The position numbers and the translations under genes were made by a program. From NCBI RefSeq assembly GCF_000331005.1, contig NZ_AEJB01000465.1, forward strand, positions 1 through 63,364: a DNA stretch of 63,364 bases. Reading direction: 5' to 3'. Numbering within the stretch: position 1 is the stretch's first letter; each line of letters starts with the position of its first letter. Below, piece after piece: positions 16,964 to 26,218 of this stretch. This DNA is from Streptomyces turgidiscabies Car8. GTDB lineage: Bacteria > Actinomycetota > Actinomycetes > Streptomycetales > Streptomycetaceae. Below the pieces are notes generated by a model that ran no database searches, had not been told where the DNA came from, and saw only the letters and a list, made by a program, of their open reading frames with translations.

Positions 16964-17866
16964 TCACACCGCGCCGCTGGCGAACAGATCCTCCGCGGTC
17001 GTCGCACCGACCGCCCGCTGGGCCCAGATTTCGAGCTGGTCCAGGTCCGAGCACGCCTCCACCCGGTCGCGCACGGAGTCCGGAACCGAGATGCCGCGCC
17101 AGTCGAGGATCCGGAGGACCATCGATGCGCGTTCCTTCTCGATGCCCTCTTCCCGGCCCTCTTCCCGGCCCTCTTCGCGGACCTTCTCGGCGACCTCGTG
17201 CCGGAAGAAGTAGTTGACCGGCATCATCAGTTCCTTCCAGATCTGCTTGGCCTGGGCATCACCCAGACATGACTCGACGAACTGCGCGAGCATCCCCGCG
17301 CCTTCGGTGTCGGTGGTCTCCAGGGCTGCCGCCAGCGGTTTCAGTATGGCAGCGGCACCCGGGCCTTTACCATGCGTCATCGCCGAGAACGCCGCGAGGA
17401 ACACATCCCGTTTGGCCTCGGCCTCATCGGCGATGAGCGGCACGTTCTCCGGGCTCAGCACAAGCGGTCGTACGGTGAGCGAGTGCCAGCCGGGCAGGCC
17501 CAGGCGGATCGGCCGGGCCGCCCAGCGGGCCGTGGACCTGCTCTGGGTCAGGACGATCAGCACCGGCTCCCAGCGGTATTTCGCGTACAGGTAGCTGAGG
17601 TAGTACGCCCAGCTGCTCCGCTTCTCCTTGTCCTGCTCTCCCTGTGACTCGACGACCAGGAGGTACGTACCCTCGTCCGTCTCGGCCCTCAGCAACGTGT
17701 CCACGCGTCGCTCGACCGGCTCGATCTCCGTCAGGTCCGCGTTCAGGACCGCGAACTCACGCGGCTCGGGAATGGGAATGCGCAGCACACGCTGAAGGGT
17801 GCGCGTGAAACCCGCCGGATCCTTCTGGCAGATCCGGTGCAGGCCTTCGTGCGGCGAGCTGACCAT
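16964..17866 (-). CDS. Rpn-like PD-(D/E)XK nuclease family protein
   Basis: The 300-aa protein belongs to a family very common in Streptomyces that resembles Rpn/YhgA recombination-promoting nucleases. The core has RVDTLLRAETDEG then LLVVESQGEQD, matching the D-(x)n-ExQ active-site pattern. Near residue 235 an REEGREEGREEG repeat is encoded by a 12-bp tandem repeat. The start is ATG 17866 with a GGAGAG ribosome-binding site; the further upstream frame overlaps the neighbouring gene. Function in the cell is unknown, with DNA binding or cleavage the likely activity. Confidence 0.75.
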   Translation of the reverse strand: MVSSPHEGLHRICQKDPAGFTRTLQRVLRIPIPEPREFAVLNADLTEIEPVERRVDTLLRAETDEGTYLLVVESQGEQDKEKRSSWAYYLSYLYAKYRWEPVLIVLTQSRSTARWAARPIRLGLPGWHSLTVRPLVLSPENVPLIADEAEAKRDVFLAAFSAMTHGKGPGAAAILKPLAAALETTDTEGAGMLAQFVESCLGDAQAKQIWKELMMPVNYFFRHEVAEKVREEGREEGREEGIEKERASMVLRILDWRGISVPDSVRDRVEACSDLDQLEIWAQRAVGATTAEDLFASGAV

Positions 17867-17906
17867 CCGCTCTCCTTTCCATCTTCTGTTCGGTTCGATC
17901 AACGAG

Positions 17907-18347
17907 TTACGCCGCGACGAGGTCACCCCATACGTACTTGCCTCGCCGGCCATCCCTGCTCAGCGGCTGCCAGCCCCACAGATCGGCGCACGAACCGGCC
18001 AGAGCCAGGCCGCGCCCCTCCTCCATGTGGGTGAGCTGCGCCAACACCTCTACCGAGGGCGGCGGTGCGGGCGGTTCGGGATCGGCGTCCCACGCTCCGC
18101 CGCGCAGGGTGCCGTCCCGCATACGCAGGCGCAGGGCGACGGGGCCCTTCGTATGCCGTACGGCGTTGCTGACCAGCTCCGTCGCGAGGAGTTCGGCGAC
18201 GTCGGCGAGGCGGATCAGCCCGTGCATCGTGAGGACCAGCCGGACGGTGCGGCGGCAGACGGTGACGGCGCGGAGGTCGTGCGGGATGTGGAGGACGTAC
18301 TCCCAGGGGGCGTTCTCGGCGAGGGCGATTCCTTCGGATTCGGGCAT
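17907..18347 (-). CDS. ATP-binding regulator, RsbW/anti-sigma factor-like HATPase
   Basis: The 146-aa single-domain GHKL ATPase has an N-box (ATELVSNAVRHT), a G1-type WDADP and a G2-type EEGRGLALA. Such proteins regulate sigma factors or act as orphan kinases. It is divergent from the HTH-DUF5753 gene, which is followed by a DUF397 gene. This trio is the usual Streptomyces whiJ/abaA-type module, so a developmental role is plausible. It starts at ATG 18347. Confidence 0.82.
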   Translation of the reverse strand: MPESEGIALAENAPWEYVLHIPHDLRAVTVCRRTVRLVLTMHGLIRLADVAELLATELVSNAVRHTKGPVALRLRMRDGTLRGGAWDADPEPPAPPPSVEVLAQLTHMEEGRGLALAGSCADLWGWQPLSRDGRRGKYVWGDLVAA

Positions 18348-18585
18348 GCCATGACTCCGTTGGTGGGGAGGGCAGTTGGCTGATCGCTGGGGGGGGGGCG
18401 GGCGGAGGCTGTGCCGCAGCCCTCGTGGCAGGACGGAGTGGTGCGCTTCCGGGGGCCCGTTGGTTCCACAGCGTGTGCGTCGCAGCACTGACGGTAGGGC
18501 AATAATTTCTGCCCATGCAACCCTTTGCCGTAGCCTGACACCCGAACGGGGCATTTCTTCGCGGCTGTTGGAATTGGGAGAGTGC

Positions 18586-19437
18586 GTGGCACCAAGGAGC
18601 CACCCCACCGCACGACAGGTGCGTCTGGGGACGGAACTGCGCAGGCTGCGCGAGGCCGCCGGGTTGAAAGCCCGTGAAGTGGCAGAGTTCCTCAACTCGA
18701 CGTCAGCCCAGATAAGCCAGATGGAAGCCGGCATCGCGGGCGTCAGCGCGGACCGCATCCGCCAGCTGGCGGCCCACTACGGCTGCACGGACACCGCGTT
18801 GATCGACGCCCTGACGGGAATGACGGGCGACCGCGCGCGTGGCTGGTGGGACAAGTACCGAGGAGTTCTGCCCCAGGTGAACCTGGACGTGGCAGAGGCC
18901 GAGCACCACGCGACCTTCCTGCGCGAGATCGTCATCACGCAGGTTCCCGGGCTCCTCCAGACCCCGGACTACGCCCGCGCGGTCTTCGGGTACATGCGCC
19001 CGGAGCTACCGGAGAGCGAGTTGACGCCTCGGGTCGAACACCGCATGAGGCGCCGCACTGTCGTACAGGGAGACGCCCCGACCCCGTACGAGACGATCGT
19101 CCACGAGTTCGCACTGCGCATCCGGGTGGCCAACCGCCAGGTCTCCCGAGCTCAACTCGGGCAGATCCTGGACCAGATCGAGCAGGGGCACGTCACCGTG
19201 CGCGTCATCCCCACCGACCAGGACGGCTTCGGTGGCGCCGGCGCCTCGATGATGTACATGGGCGGGCGGGTACCCCAACTCGACACCGGGTTCCGGGACG
19301 GTGCAGCCGACACCGCGTTCATCGACGTAGAGCCGCAACTGAGCACGCTCCGAACACTTTTCCGTAAGGTGGAGGGGGCAACGCTGGATCCCACGGCGTC
19401 CCGGGAATTCATCCACCGGTTGTCCAAGGAACTGTGA
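18586..19437 (+). CDS. HTH regulator with DUF5753 (WhiJ/Scr1 family)
   Basis: The 283-aa protein has an N-terminal XRE helix-turn-helix (about residues 8-65, LRRLREAAGLKAREVAEFLN and SAQISQMEAG) and a C-terminal DUF5753 domain with VPGLLQTPDYARAVF and HEFALRIRVAN. GTG 18586 has a GGGAG ribosome-binding site. The DUF397 gene follows after 10 bp. In S. coelicolor whiJ I recall the same trio at a similar chromosomal place, acting in environmentally sensitive control of development; orthology here is inferred. The 238-bp divergent gap upstream holds a run of nine Gs and no clear operator. Confidence 0.85.
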   Translation: MAPRSHPTARQVRLGTELRRLREAAGLKAREVAEFLNSTSAQISQMEAGIAGVSADRIRQLAAHYGCTDTALIDALTGMTGDRARGWWDKYRGVLPQVNLDVAEAEHHATFLREIVITQVPGLLQTPDYARAVFGYMRPELPESELTPRVEHRMRRRTVVQGDAPTPYETIVHEFALRIRVANRQVSRAQLGQILDQIEQGHVTVRVIPTDQDGFGGAGASMMYMGGRVPQLDTGFRDGAADTAFIDVEPQLSTLRTLFRKVEGATLDPTASREFIHRLSKEL

Positions 19438-19447
19438 GGCGCGTCCC

Positions 19448-19651
19448 ATGACCCAGTCCCTGAACTGGCGGAAATCCAGCTTCTCCGGCGGCGCCGAGGG
19501 CAACACCTGCGTGGAGATAGCCGACTTGCGCACCCGGGTCGCCATACGCGACTCCAAGGACCCGGCCCACGGCTCACTCACCTTCCCGGCGCGGGCCTTC
19601 ACCGCCTTCGTCGAGGTGTTCAAGGCGGACACCGACCACCTGACCACCTGA
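19448..19651 (+). CDS. DUF397 protein (Scr2-like partner)
   Basis: The 67-aa protein is a canonical DUF397: NWRKSSFSGGAEGNTCVEIA, then VAIRDSKDP and an FPARAFTAF segment. It is the small acidic partner that normally accompanies HTH-DUF5753 regulators, described for some pairs as toxin/antitoxin-like and for whiJ as a modulator of the regulator. It is surely co-transcribed with the gene before it. Confidence 0.9.
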   Translation: MTQSLNWRKSSFSGGAEGNTCVEIADLRTRVAIRDSKDPAHGSLTFPARAFTAFVEVFKADTDHLTT

Positions 19652-19660
19652 CCTCATGCC

Positions 19661-19720
19661 CTGCGAGGCTTGGGCCAGCTGCCCTGCGGGCGGTTTCGTT
19701 TCTGATCCAGGATCGACGCG
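19661..19720. repeat. Left copy of a 60-bp imperfect direct repeat
   Basis: This stretch is about 79 percent identical, without gaps, to 26976-27035. Read on the minus strand it translates as a fragment (RNRPQGSWPKPRRA then stop) matching the end of the protein encoded at 26951-27607. So it is either the remnant of a second copy of that gene or a recombination scar. The two copies bracket the RHS island. It lies in the convergent gap after the DUF397 gene. Confidence 0.65.
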
Positions 19721-19776
19721 CGGCACCGAATCCTCCTCCGATGACCAGCTTCCCCTGCGCCAAGTGACACAGCCCT

Positions 19777-20376
19777 CTACCCGCCGAGCACCTCGTCCTC
19801 GTCGAACCCGAGCTCATCCTCGATGCCCAGCTGTTCCGCCGCGTGCCACCTCAGCCGAGCAGGCCATGCGCTCGGCTCGCTCGTGGCGATGTCCTTCAGG
19901 AACCGGTTCGCCTCAGGAGTGCCTATTTCTCCGAGCGATTCGATTCCCTTGACGCACAGGGCGTACGTGGGCCCGTCGGAGTCCTTCCGCCCCCGCACGA
20001 GGGAACTGATCGCCTCCACCGCCTCGGAGGCCCGCAGTTCACCGAGCATGTCGACCAGGTCCTCCGCGTTCACGCCCGGTTCGCCTGAGGCGAGCACCGA
20101 CACGAGGATCGGTGCAAGCCCTTCCGGATGCAGGTGTACCGCCACTCCCGCGAGCCGTTCGAACCTCCGCCAGTCGCCGTCGCCGGACAGGTTGCGGAGC
20201 CAGTCGAGAATTCGGGTGCGCGACTCGGGCACCGCCGCCGCCACTTCAGCGGCCCTTTCCCGGCCCACGTACCCACGGCCGGTGACGACGCCGTCCGCAC
20301 GCACCCTCAGTACGTCGTCAGGCACTGCGTCATCTGGCGCGGCTCTTGGACCCGCCCGCTCAGGAACGGCGTGCAC
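19777..20376 (-). CDS. HEAT-repeat-like protein at the end of the RHS operon
   Basis: The 199-aa acidic protein is all-helical with HEAT-like repeats (DLVDMLGELRASEAVEAISSL, ALCVKGIESLGEIGTPEANR). HEAT and SMI1-type proteins often serve as immunity proteins in polymorphic toxin loci. It is last of four same-strand genes after the RHS toxin. The GTG at 20376 overlaps the upstream stop by 17 bp; internal starts are possible. Role as immunity or adaptor is an inference. Confidence 0.65.
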   Translation of the reverse strand: MHAVPERAGPRAAPDDAVPDDVLRVRADGVVTGRGYVGRERAAEVAAAVPESRTRILDWLRNLSGDGDWRRFERLAGVAVHLHPEGLAPILVSVLASGEPGVNAEDLVDMLGELRASEAVEAISSLVRGRKDSDGPTYALCVKGIESLGEIGTPEANRFLKDIATSEPSAWPARLRWHAAEQLGIEDELGFDEDEVLGG

Positions 20377-20833
20377 GCAGCGCCCGCCAGGCGTCCTCAG
20401 CCGCGTACATGGACTCCAGCCGCCAGGTCTCCAGCTTGTCCTGCACCTTTGACACGACCGTCCACCACTTGAGCCACATTGGCAGCTGCCGGAACGGCGC
20501 GTAGTCGAGGGTGTCGTCGATGGCGTTCCCGGCGATGCTCTTGCGGCCGGGGCCCTCCGCCCGCAGCGCAGCGTACAGCTCGGGGGTCAACGCGCCGTTG
20601 AGTCGGGCCACGACACCCGCCGCAGTGAACGCGAACCCCCGCTGGTCGATGTCCGGCAACTGCATCGCCCTGATGATGCGCGGCGAGGCCTCGGACAACG
20701 AGCAGTTGAAGGCCAGCCCGATCGCGGCGGACCCCAGTGAGCCCTCACCCCGTACATGCGCCGCGTCCCACTCGGCGGGATCGTCGAAACGCAACAGGCC
20801 CTCGTCGCCGCCCCAGTTCCACCCTGACACCAT
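20360..20833 (-). CDS. Immunity-protein candidate 2 (tandem paralogue)
   Basis: The 157-aa protein is about half identical to the protein of the next gene upstream. They share LL.FDDPAEWDAA, GLAFNCSLSEASPRI, the DQRGFAFTAAG block, LNGALTPELYAALRAEGPG and an aromatic KLxxWxLxS segment. The start is ATG 20833 with GGGAGAGG upstream; a TTG seven codons earlier overlaps the previous stop. The position directly after the toxin suggests a duplicated immunity gene, one copy of which may have specificity for a previous toxin tip. I know no named family. Confidence 0.7.
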   Translation of the reverse strand: MVSGWNWGGDEGLLRFDDPAEWDAAHVRGEGSLGSAAIGLAFNCSLSEASPRIIRAMQLPDIDQRGFAFTAAGVVARLNGALTPELYAALRAEGPGRKSIAGNAIDDTLDYAPFRQLPMWLKWWTVVSKVQDKLETWRLESMYAAEDAWRALRARRS

Positions 20834-20850
20834 TTTCGCCTCTCCCAAGG

Positions 20851-21315
20851 TCAACTACGTCGACGCAGGGCACGCCAGGCATCGTCGACCAATCCTGTGG
20901 ACCGCAACCACCAGCCCTCCAGCTTGTCACGCACAGTCACAAGCATCCAACGCCGCTTGAACCACCACGGCAGCTTCCGGAACGGTACGTACCCCAGCGT
21001 GTCTCTGATGGGGTGTTCGGCGATACCGCCAGGTCCCTCGGCCCGCAGAGCCGCATACAGCTCCTGGGTCAACTCCCCATTGAGCCGGGCCGCGTGACCG
21101 GCCGCGGTGAACGCGAACCCTCGCTGGCCGACGTCCGGCAGTCGCATTGCCCTGGCAATCCGCGGCGAAGCCTTCTCCAGCGAACACTGAAATGCCAACC
21201 CGATCACCGCCGTACCGAGATGATCCTCGCCACGCTCGAACGCGGCATCCCATTCCTCTGGGTCGTCGAGTCCAAGCAAGCCCTCGCCGGTCTTCCAATC
21301 CCACTCGGACGCCAT
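20851..21315 (-). CDS. Immunity-protein candidate 1 for the RHS toxin
   Basis: The 154-aa soluble protein lies 29 bp after the RHS toxin stop, the usual position of the cognate immunity gene. ATG 21315 has a GAGGAGG ribosome-binding site. It is the tandem paralogue of the gene at 20360-20833. The most conserved stretch, RGFAFTAAG...ARLNGELT, looks helical. Binding to the toxin tip is inferred from position only. Confidence 0.7.
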   Translation of the reverse strand: MASEWDWKTGEGLLGLDDPEEWDAAFERGEDHLGTAVIGLAFQCSLEKASPRIARAMRLPDVGQRGFAFTAAGHAARLNGELTQELYAALRAEGPGGIAEHPIRDTLGYVPFRKLPWWFKRRWMLVTVRDKLEGWWLRSTGLVDDAWRALRRRS

Positions 21316-21344
21316 GGCGAATCCTCCTCTCGTCTGTTCCTCTG

Positions 21345-24300
21345 TCACCCGTCGCACGGCGGCGGGAGCACACGCTGCTTCTTGATGTTGTTGATCATTC
21401 CCGCCTTTTTCAGCTTGTTCAGATCGCCTTCCGTGACACTCTTCGACGGGTAAGAACCCTGCACATGGCCGTGGTAGATCTCCTTGATGATATTGCCGTC
21501 CTTGTCTGTGAAGTACTTATGTCGATCAAGAACCACGATCTCGTTATTGACGTGATCCACACCGATTCTCCGGAAAGCGGCCGGGTTGTTCGGGTCACCC
21601 AGGGGAATGGACCGATCCAACGCAGCCTGGCCATTGGTCGGCGCACGGCTGACCTCGCCCTTGGCGGAGGAGCTGCTGCCTGAACCGTGCTTCGTGTACT
21701 CCGAGTCATCGTAGATACGGACCGGATCGGTGCTGTCCCCCTCAAGCCCGAGCGGGTCGGTCCAGCGCAAGGGGTTGTCGACATACCTGCGGTGGTTGGG
21801 CGACGGGGCCAGACCCAGCGGGTCCGGGGACAGGAAACTCGCGGTGTCCGGGTCGTAGTAACGGGCCAGGTTGTAGTGCAGACCCGTTTCCGGGTCGCGG
21901 TACTGGCCCGGGAAGGACAGTGGGCACAGGCCGCCGCCGTCGCCGGCCAGCGGCCTTCCCCACAGGCCGGTGGCGGATCGCCAGGCGATCTCGCCGTCCT
22001 CCCCGACGAGTTCGCTGGGGGTGCCGACCAGGTCGGTGACGATCGCGTAGAACTGCCTGCTGACCTCGTCCGGGTCCGCGGTACGCCACCGGCTGCGCAT
22101 CTGGGCCGCCGCACGGTGGGTGCCCGGCTCCCAGTCCCAGGTGTCGGTCTCCGTCAGGCCGTCCCGGAGCGCCTGCTGCTCCGCGAGGTTGGCACCGTCC
22201 CAGCTGAAGAGGATCTCCTCGACGACCGAACCGTCCTCGTTCAGGCGCGACTTGGCGGTGCGTCGGCCGAGCACGTCATAGCGGTAACGCCACACGCCGC
22301 TGCCCGGCGTCCCGGCCGTGGTGAGCCTGTCCTCGGCGTCCCAGGTGTATGTCCAGATACGGCGAAGACCGGACAGGGTCCGCCGGATCACGCGGACCAC
22401 ACGCCCCTGGGCGTCGTGTTCGTACGTGCTGCGGCCGGCCGCGCTGACCTTCGTCCCGGAGTGCCGCGCCGGGCCCTGCGTGTCCTGCCCGCCGGGGGCC
22501 GGGTGCTCGGCGGCGGTGAGGTTGCCGAGGTCGTCGTAGGCGTAGGTCTCGGTCCAGGTCCGGGCCGACACCCGGGTTACGCGGCCCGCGCGGTCGAGGT
22601 CGAACGTGCGGGTGCCGGCCAGGAGGTCCGTGACCCCGGTCAGAAATCCGTCCGCGCGGTAGGCGTAGGAACGGGACTGCCGCACGGCCGCGCTGTCGCC
22701 GCCGGTGCGCGCCCGCACGACCTGTCCGACGAGACGGTGCCCCGCGTCCCACGATTGCGTCAGCGTGGCCTCGGCGCCCAGGCCGCGAGAGGTTTCCCGG
22801 CCGGCCGCGTCGTACGCGAAGGTCAGCTCGCCGCCGTCGGTGACCAGCGAGGCGGGCAGGCCCGCGGCGTCGTACGACCAGTGCGAGGTGGCGCCGGAGG
22901 GCGTGGTCCGCAGCACCCGCCTGCCCAGCGGGTCGTATGTGCTGGTGACGGTCCGGTCGTCGACGGTCTCGGCGACGATCCGGCCGACCACGTCGTAACC
23001 GTAGGCGACGCTGCCGAGGGGCCCCGCAGCCTCCAGAAGGCGTCCGGCCGGGTCGTAGCGCAGCGAAGTGACCGTGCCGTCGTTGGTGCGCGAGGTCACC
23101 ACCCGGCCCGCGGCGTCGCGGGTCACCCGCACCGTCTGGCCGGTACCGTTGGTTCGCTCGATCTGGCGTCCTGTCGGGTCGCAGAGATAGGTGAGAGTAC
23201 GGCCCTCGAAGTCCGTCTCGCCGATCAGGGTGCCCGCCGCGTCGTAGCGGTAACTCCACTCGTCGCCGTGCGGGTTGAGCACGCCCGTGAGCCGCAGTTC
23301 GGAGTCGTGCCTGAAGCGGTAGCGGGTGCCGTCCGGGTCGGTCCTGGCACTGGGCAGGTCGAACGCGCCGTACTCGAACTGGGTGGTGAACCCACCCGCG
23401 TCGCGGTGCTCGGTGAGGTTGCCCTCCGCGTCGTACGACCAGGATTCCCGCCCACCGTCGGCGCGCTCCCGCCACAGCAGCAGACCCTCGGGGTTCCAGC
23501 CCTGGCGGACGGTCCCGCCGACCGCGTCGCGGATCTCCACGACACGGCCGAACGCGTCTCTGCGCACGGTGACGACGCTGCCGCGCGGATCGACGACACG
23601 GACCGGGAGACCGGCCCCGTCGTTGTCATACCTGATGGTGTTGCCGAGCGCGTCGGTCTCGGCGATCCGGTACCCGCGCTCGTCATAGCCGTACGAGCTC
23701 ACTGCGCCCAGCGGATCGGTGCTGGTCAGCAGGTTGCCCCGGTCGTCGTAGGCGGCCTCCCAACGTGCCCCGTCGGCCTCAGTGATCGCGACGGGGAAGG
23801 CGCCGTCCGCGTACTCGACATCAACGCTGGTGCCGTCCGGCCGGTCCATGCGCAGCGGCTGACCGTACGCGTCGAGGGTGAAGCGGGTCGTGCGGCCCAA
23901 CTCGTCGGTGCGGGACAGCAGATGCCCGCGGGCGTCGTGCTCGGTATGTACTGCGAAGCCCAACGGGTCAACGACACGGATGAGATGAAGCCGCTCGTCG
24001 TAGTGGTGCTCGGTGCGGTGGCCAAGACTGTCGGTCATCGTCGTCGTCCGCAGTACGTCGTCGTATGCGAACTGCGCGGACATCGCACCGTCCTGGCCGA
24101 TGCCGTACGCCACCCGATCGGTGTCGTCGTCGTACCCGTATCGGTACCAGCGGTCGTTCCGGTCCGTCCAGGACGTGATGCGGCCGAGCTCGTCGTACTC
24201 CAGCCGGTAGGGGCGGCCTGCGGAGTCGGCTATTTCGGTGAGATGCCGATGAGGGCCGTCATAGGAGTACGTGCGCAGGGGTGCGCCAGGCCGATCGGCT

Positions 24301-25967
24301 GACTCCGACAGACGTAGGGCCGTGATACGTCCGTCCTCGGTGTCCACGGTGAGGTGGTAACCGCCGGAGTGACGGACCGCGACGGGCGCGCCGGCGGCAG
24401 TCCGTTGGAAGTCGATGCGGTCGCCACCCTGGTCGGTGACCGCGCGCAGTGGGAGCACGACGCCTGTTCCGCTGTCGGCGTCGGGAGACTCCGGCCCGAG
24501 TGCGGGGCCGTAGTGCCGGGTCAGCCCAGTGAGCGGATCGCTGATCGTGACATTTCCACCGGGGGTTCCGTCCCACGTCAGCGGGTTTCGCGGCCCTTGA
24601 CTCGGCATCACCGAGCTGCCGGGCTCGGGCACGGGATAGACCTGGAGCATGCCGTCCGCACTCGCGCAGACGGCTCCTTCGCCGTCGAGTTCGAGGCGCT
24701 CGTCGAAGGTCGACATCCACGCCGGACCGAACCAGCGCCCGGAACGGAAACTCGAAACGTGGTGACGCTCGATCACCAAGGGCAGCAGGCCTGGCAGACG
24801 GATGTCCGTGTGCGACATCAGCATCTCGCCGGTGATCATGTCAACGGGGTCGCCGCCCTTGCAGCGCCCCTTCATCGGCTTGCCCGCCTTGAGCTCGTCG
24901 CCCGCTCCCGAGCGCAGTCCCTTGAAGAGGTCCTTCATGCGCGTGGCGTTCTTGCCCAGCCCCTTGACCCCCATGGCCATGCCCTTGAGGCCGGTCTTGC
25001 CGAACACCTTCATTCCCTTGGCGAGGCCTCCGAGGGTGGTCAGCCCCTTCATCCCCGGTATGCAGTCCAGAGCGGCGAAGCCCACGTCCCACAGGGACGC
25101 CTGCCCCTTGGAATACTTGTAGAGCGTGTCCGCAAGGACGACGAGAGCCGCGATCAGCACGATCGCGCCCAGGATCGGCCCCCCGATGATCATCGCGACG
25201 ATACCGACCACAGTCACGACGATCTTGCACACGGCGACGATGGTGTCCCAGTTGTCGGTGAACCAGTCCCCGACCTCCTCCCACCAACTCCGGTTCTGAA
25301 TACCGGCATCCGACGCCTCACCGATCCGCCGCTTCGCCTCCCCCGCCGCCTCCTCACGCATCTTCCGCGCGTCCTCGGCCATCTTCTTCGCCGCGTCGAG
25401 AGCGGACTGCGCACCGTTCACGTCCGACTGGGCGCTGCTCTGGGCGGTCTTGGCGTGCTGGGAGTCCCGGGTGGCGGCTCGGACCTTCGCCTCGTCCGGC
25501 TTCTCCGCCGCCTTACTTCCCGTCGGATCGTCCTTGTACTTGTCCGACTCCTTCGCCGCCCGCGTCACCCACGAATCAGCCGACGACAAACGGGACTTGG
25601 CCGACGCCAGATCCGCCTGCGCCTCCCGCCCCTTCACCAACGCCTTGTCCGCCAGCGCCTGCGCCCGCTCCAACTTCGGCCAGTAACCCACCAGCGCGTC
25701 ACCGCACAGGTCGTACGACCTCTTCAACTTCTTCAAGTTCTTCGGCACATCCGAGAACTCGTCCTGGAACACCTCAGCGGTCTTACCCGCCCACTCCAAC
25801 GTCTCGTTCTCCGACGCCATCCCCTTGATCAGGCGCAACGCATCAGCAACGTCGTCGGCGAACTCGTGCAACCGCCCGGCCAGCTGACGCACCCGGTCCG
25901 GATCACCCGGCGTCGGGTCCTTGTCCAGATCCAGCACATGCCAGTCCGCCGGCCGATACCCCGCCAT
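21345..25967 (-). CDS. RHS-repeat polymorphic toxin with a T7SS-signal-like N-terminus
   Basis: This 1540-aa protein starts with WHVLDLDKDPTPGDPDRVRQL, the same module found on the three cassette effectors here. A coiled coil (100-215), hydrophobic helices (about 245-285) and the GGDPVDMITGEML (DUF6531-like) opening of an RHS shell follow. The shell has many YD repeats such as YDELGRITSWTDRN. The RHS core ends with PGQYRDPETGLHYNLARYYD and DPLGL around residue 1410. The last 125 residues are the toxin tip, containing RRIGVDHVNNEIVVLDRHKY and YHGHVQG. The tip is visibly AT-richer than the shell, a sign of exchange. I do not recognise its activity; nuclease is a guess. Confidence 0.9.
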   Translation of the reverse strand: MAGYRPADWHVLDLDKDPTPGDPDRVRQLAGRLHEFADDVADALRLIKGMASENETLEWAGKTAEVFQDEFSDVPKNLKKLKRSYDLCGDALVGYWPKLERAQALADKALVKGREAQADLASAKSRLSSADSWVTRAAKESDKYKDDPTGSKAAEKPDEAKVRAATRDSQHAKTAQSSAQSDVNGAQSALDAAKKMAEDARKMREEAAGEAKRRIGEASDAGIQNRSWWEEVGDWFTDNWDTIVAVCKIVVTVVGIVAMIIGGPILGAIVLIAALVVLADTLYKYSKGQASLWDVGFAALDCIPGMKGLTTLGGLAKGMKVFGKTGLKGMAMGVKGLGKNATRMKDLFKGLRSGAGDELKAGKPMKGRCKGGDPVDMITGEMLMSHTDIRLPGLLPLVIERHHVSSFRSGRWFGPAWMSTFDERLELDGEGAVCASADGMLQVYPVPEPGSSVMPSQGPRNPLTWDGTPGGNVTISDPLTGLTRHYGPALGPESPDADSGTGVVLPLRAVTDQGGDRIDFQRTAAGAPVAVRHSGGYHLTVDTEDGRITALRLSESADRPGAPLRTYSYDGPHRHLTEIADSAGRPYRLEYDELGRITSWTDRNDRWYRYGYDDDTDRVAYGIGQDGAMSAQFAYDDVLRTTTMTDSLGHRTEHHYDERLHLIRVVDPLGFAVHTEHDARGHLLSRTDELGRTTRFTLDAYGQPLRMDRPDGTSVDVEYADGAFPVAITEADGARWEAAYDDRGNLLTSTDPLGAVSSYGYDERGYRIAETDALGNTIRYDNDGAGLPVRVVDPRGSVVTVRRDAFGRVVEIRDAVGGTVRQGWNPEGLLLWRERADGGRESWSYDAEGNLTEHRDAGGFTTQFEYGAFDLPSARTDPDGTRYRFRHDSELRLTGVLNPHGDEWSYRYDAAGTLIGETDFEGRTLTYLCDPTGRQIERTNGTGQTVRVTRDAAGRVVTSRTNDGTVTSLRYDPAGRLLEAAGPLGSVAYGYDVVGRIVAETVDDRTVTSTYDPLGRRVLRTTPSGATSHWSYDAAGLPASLVTDGGELTFAYDAAGRETSRGLGAEATLTQSWDAGHRLVGQVVRARTGGDSAAVRQSRSYAYRADGFLTGVTDLLAGTRTFDLDRAGRVTRVSARTWTETYAYDDLGNLTAAEHPAPGGQDTQGPARHSGTKVSAAGRSTYEHDAQGRVVRVIRRTLSGLRRIWTYTWDAEDRLTTAGTPGSGVWRYRYDVLGRRTAKSRLNEDGSVVEEILFSWDGANLAEQQALRDGLTETDTWDWEPGTHRAAAQMRSRWRTADPDEVSRQFYAIVTDLVGTPSELVGEDGEIAWRSATGLWGRPLAGDGGGLCPLSFPGQYRDPETGLHYNLARYYDPDTASFLSPDPLGLAPSPNHRRYVDNPLRWTDPLGLEGDSTDPVRIYDDSEYTKHGSGSSSSAKGEVSRAPTNGQAALDRSIPLGDPNNPAAFRRIGVDHVNNEIVVLDRHKYFTDKDGNIIKEIYHGHVQGSYPSKSVTEGDLNKLKKAGMINNIKKQRVLPPPCDG

Positions 25968-26218
25968 CCCGCAACCCCCGTCACGCCAACACCCTCAACA
26001 ACAGTCGTACGCACACGCGAACCTACAAGGAACGGCCGTTCGACGTGAAGGCGACGGGCCACTGAAGCGGAGCGTCGGAGTGATCGCGCCGAAGATGTCA
26101 GGCAGCTACGACGAGGTCATCACGGCCTGCAAACGGGCCGTAAGCCCGACTTGTCCCCACGTCCCGCCACAGGGCATCCAGTTGGTCGCATCCGCTACGC
26201 CCCCTGCCTTTCGGCGCC

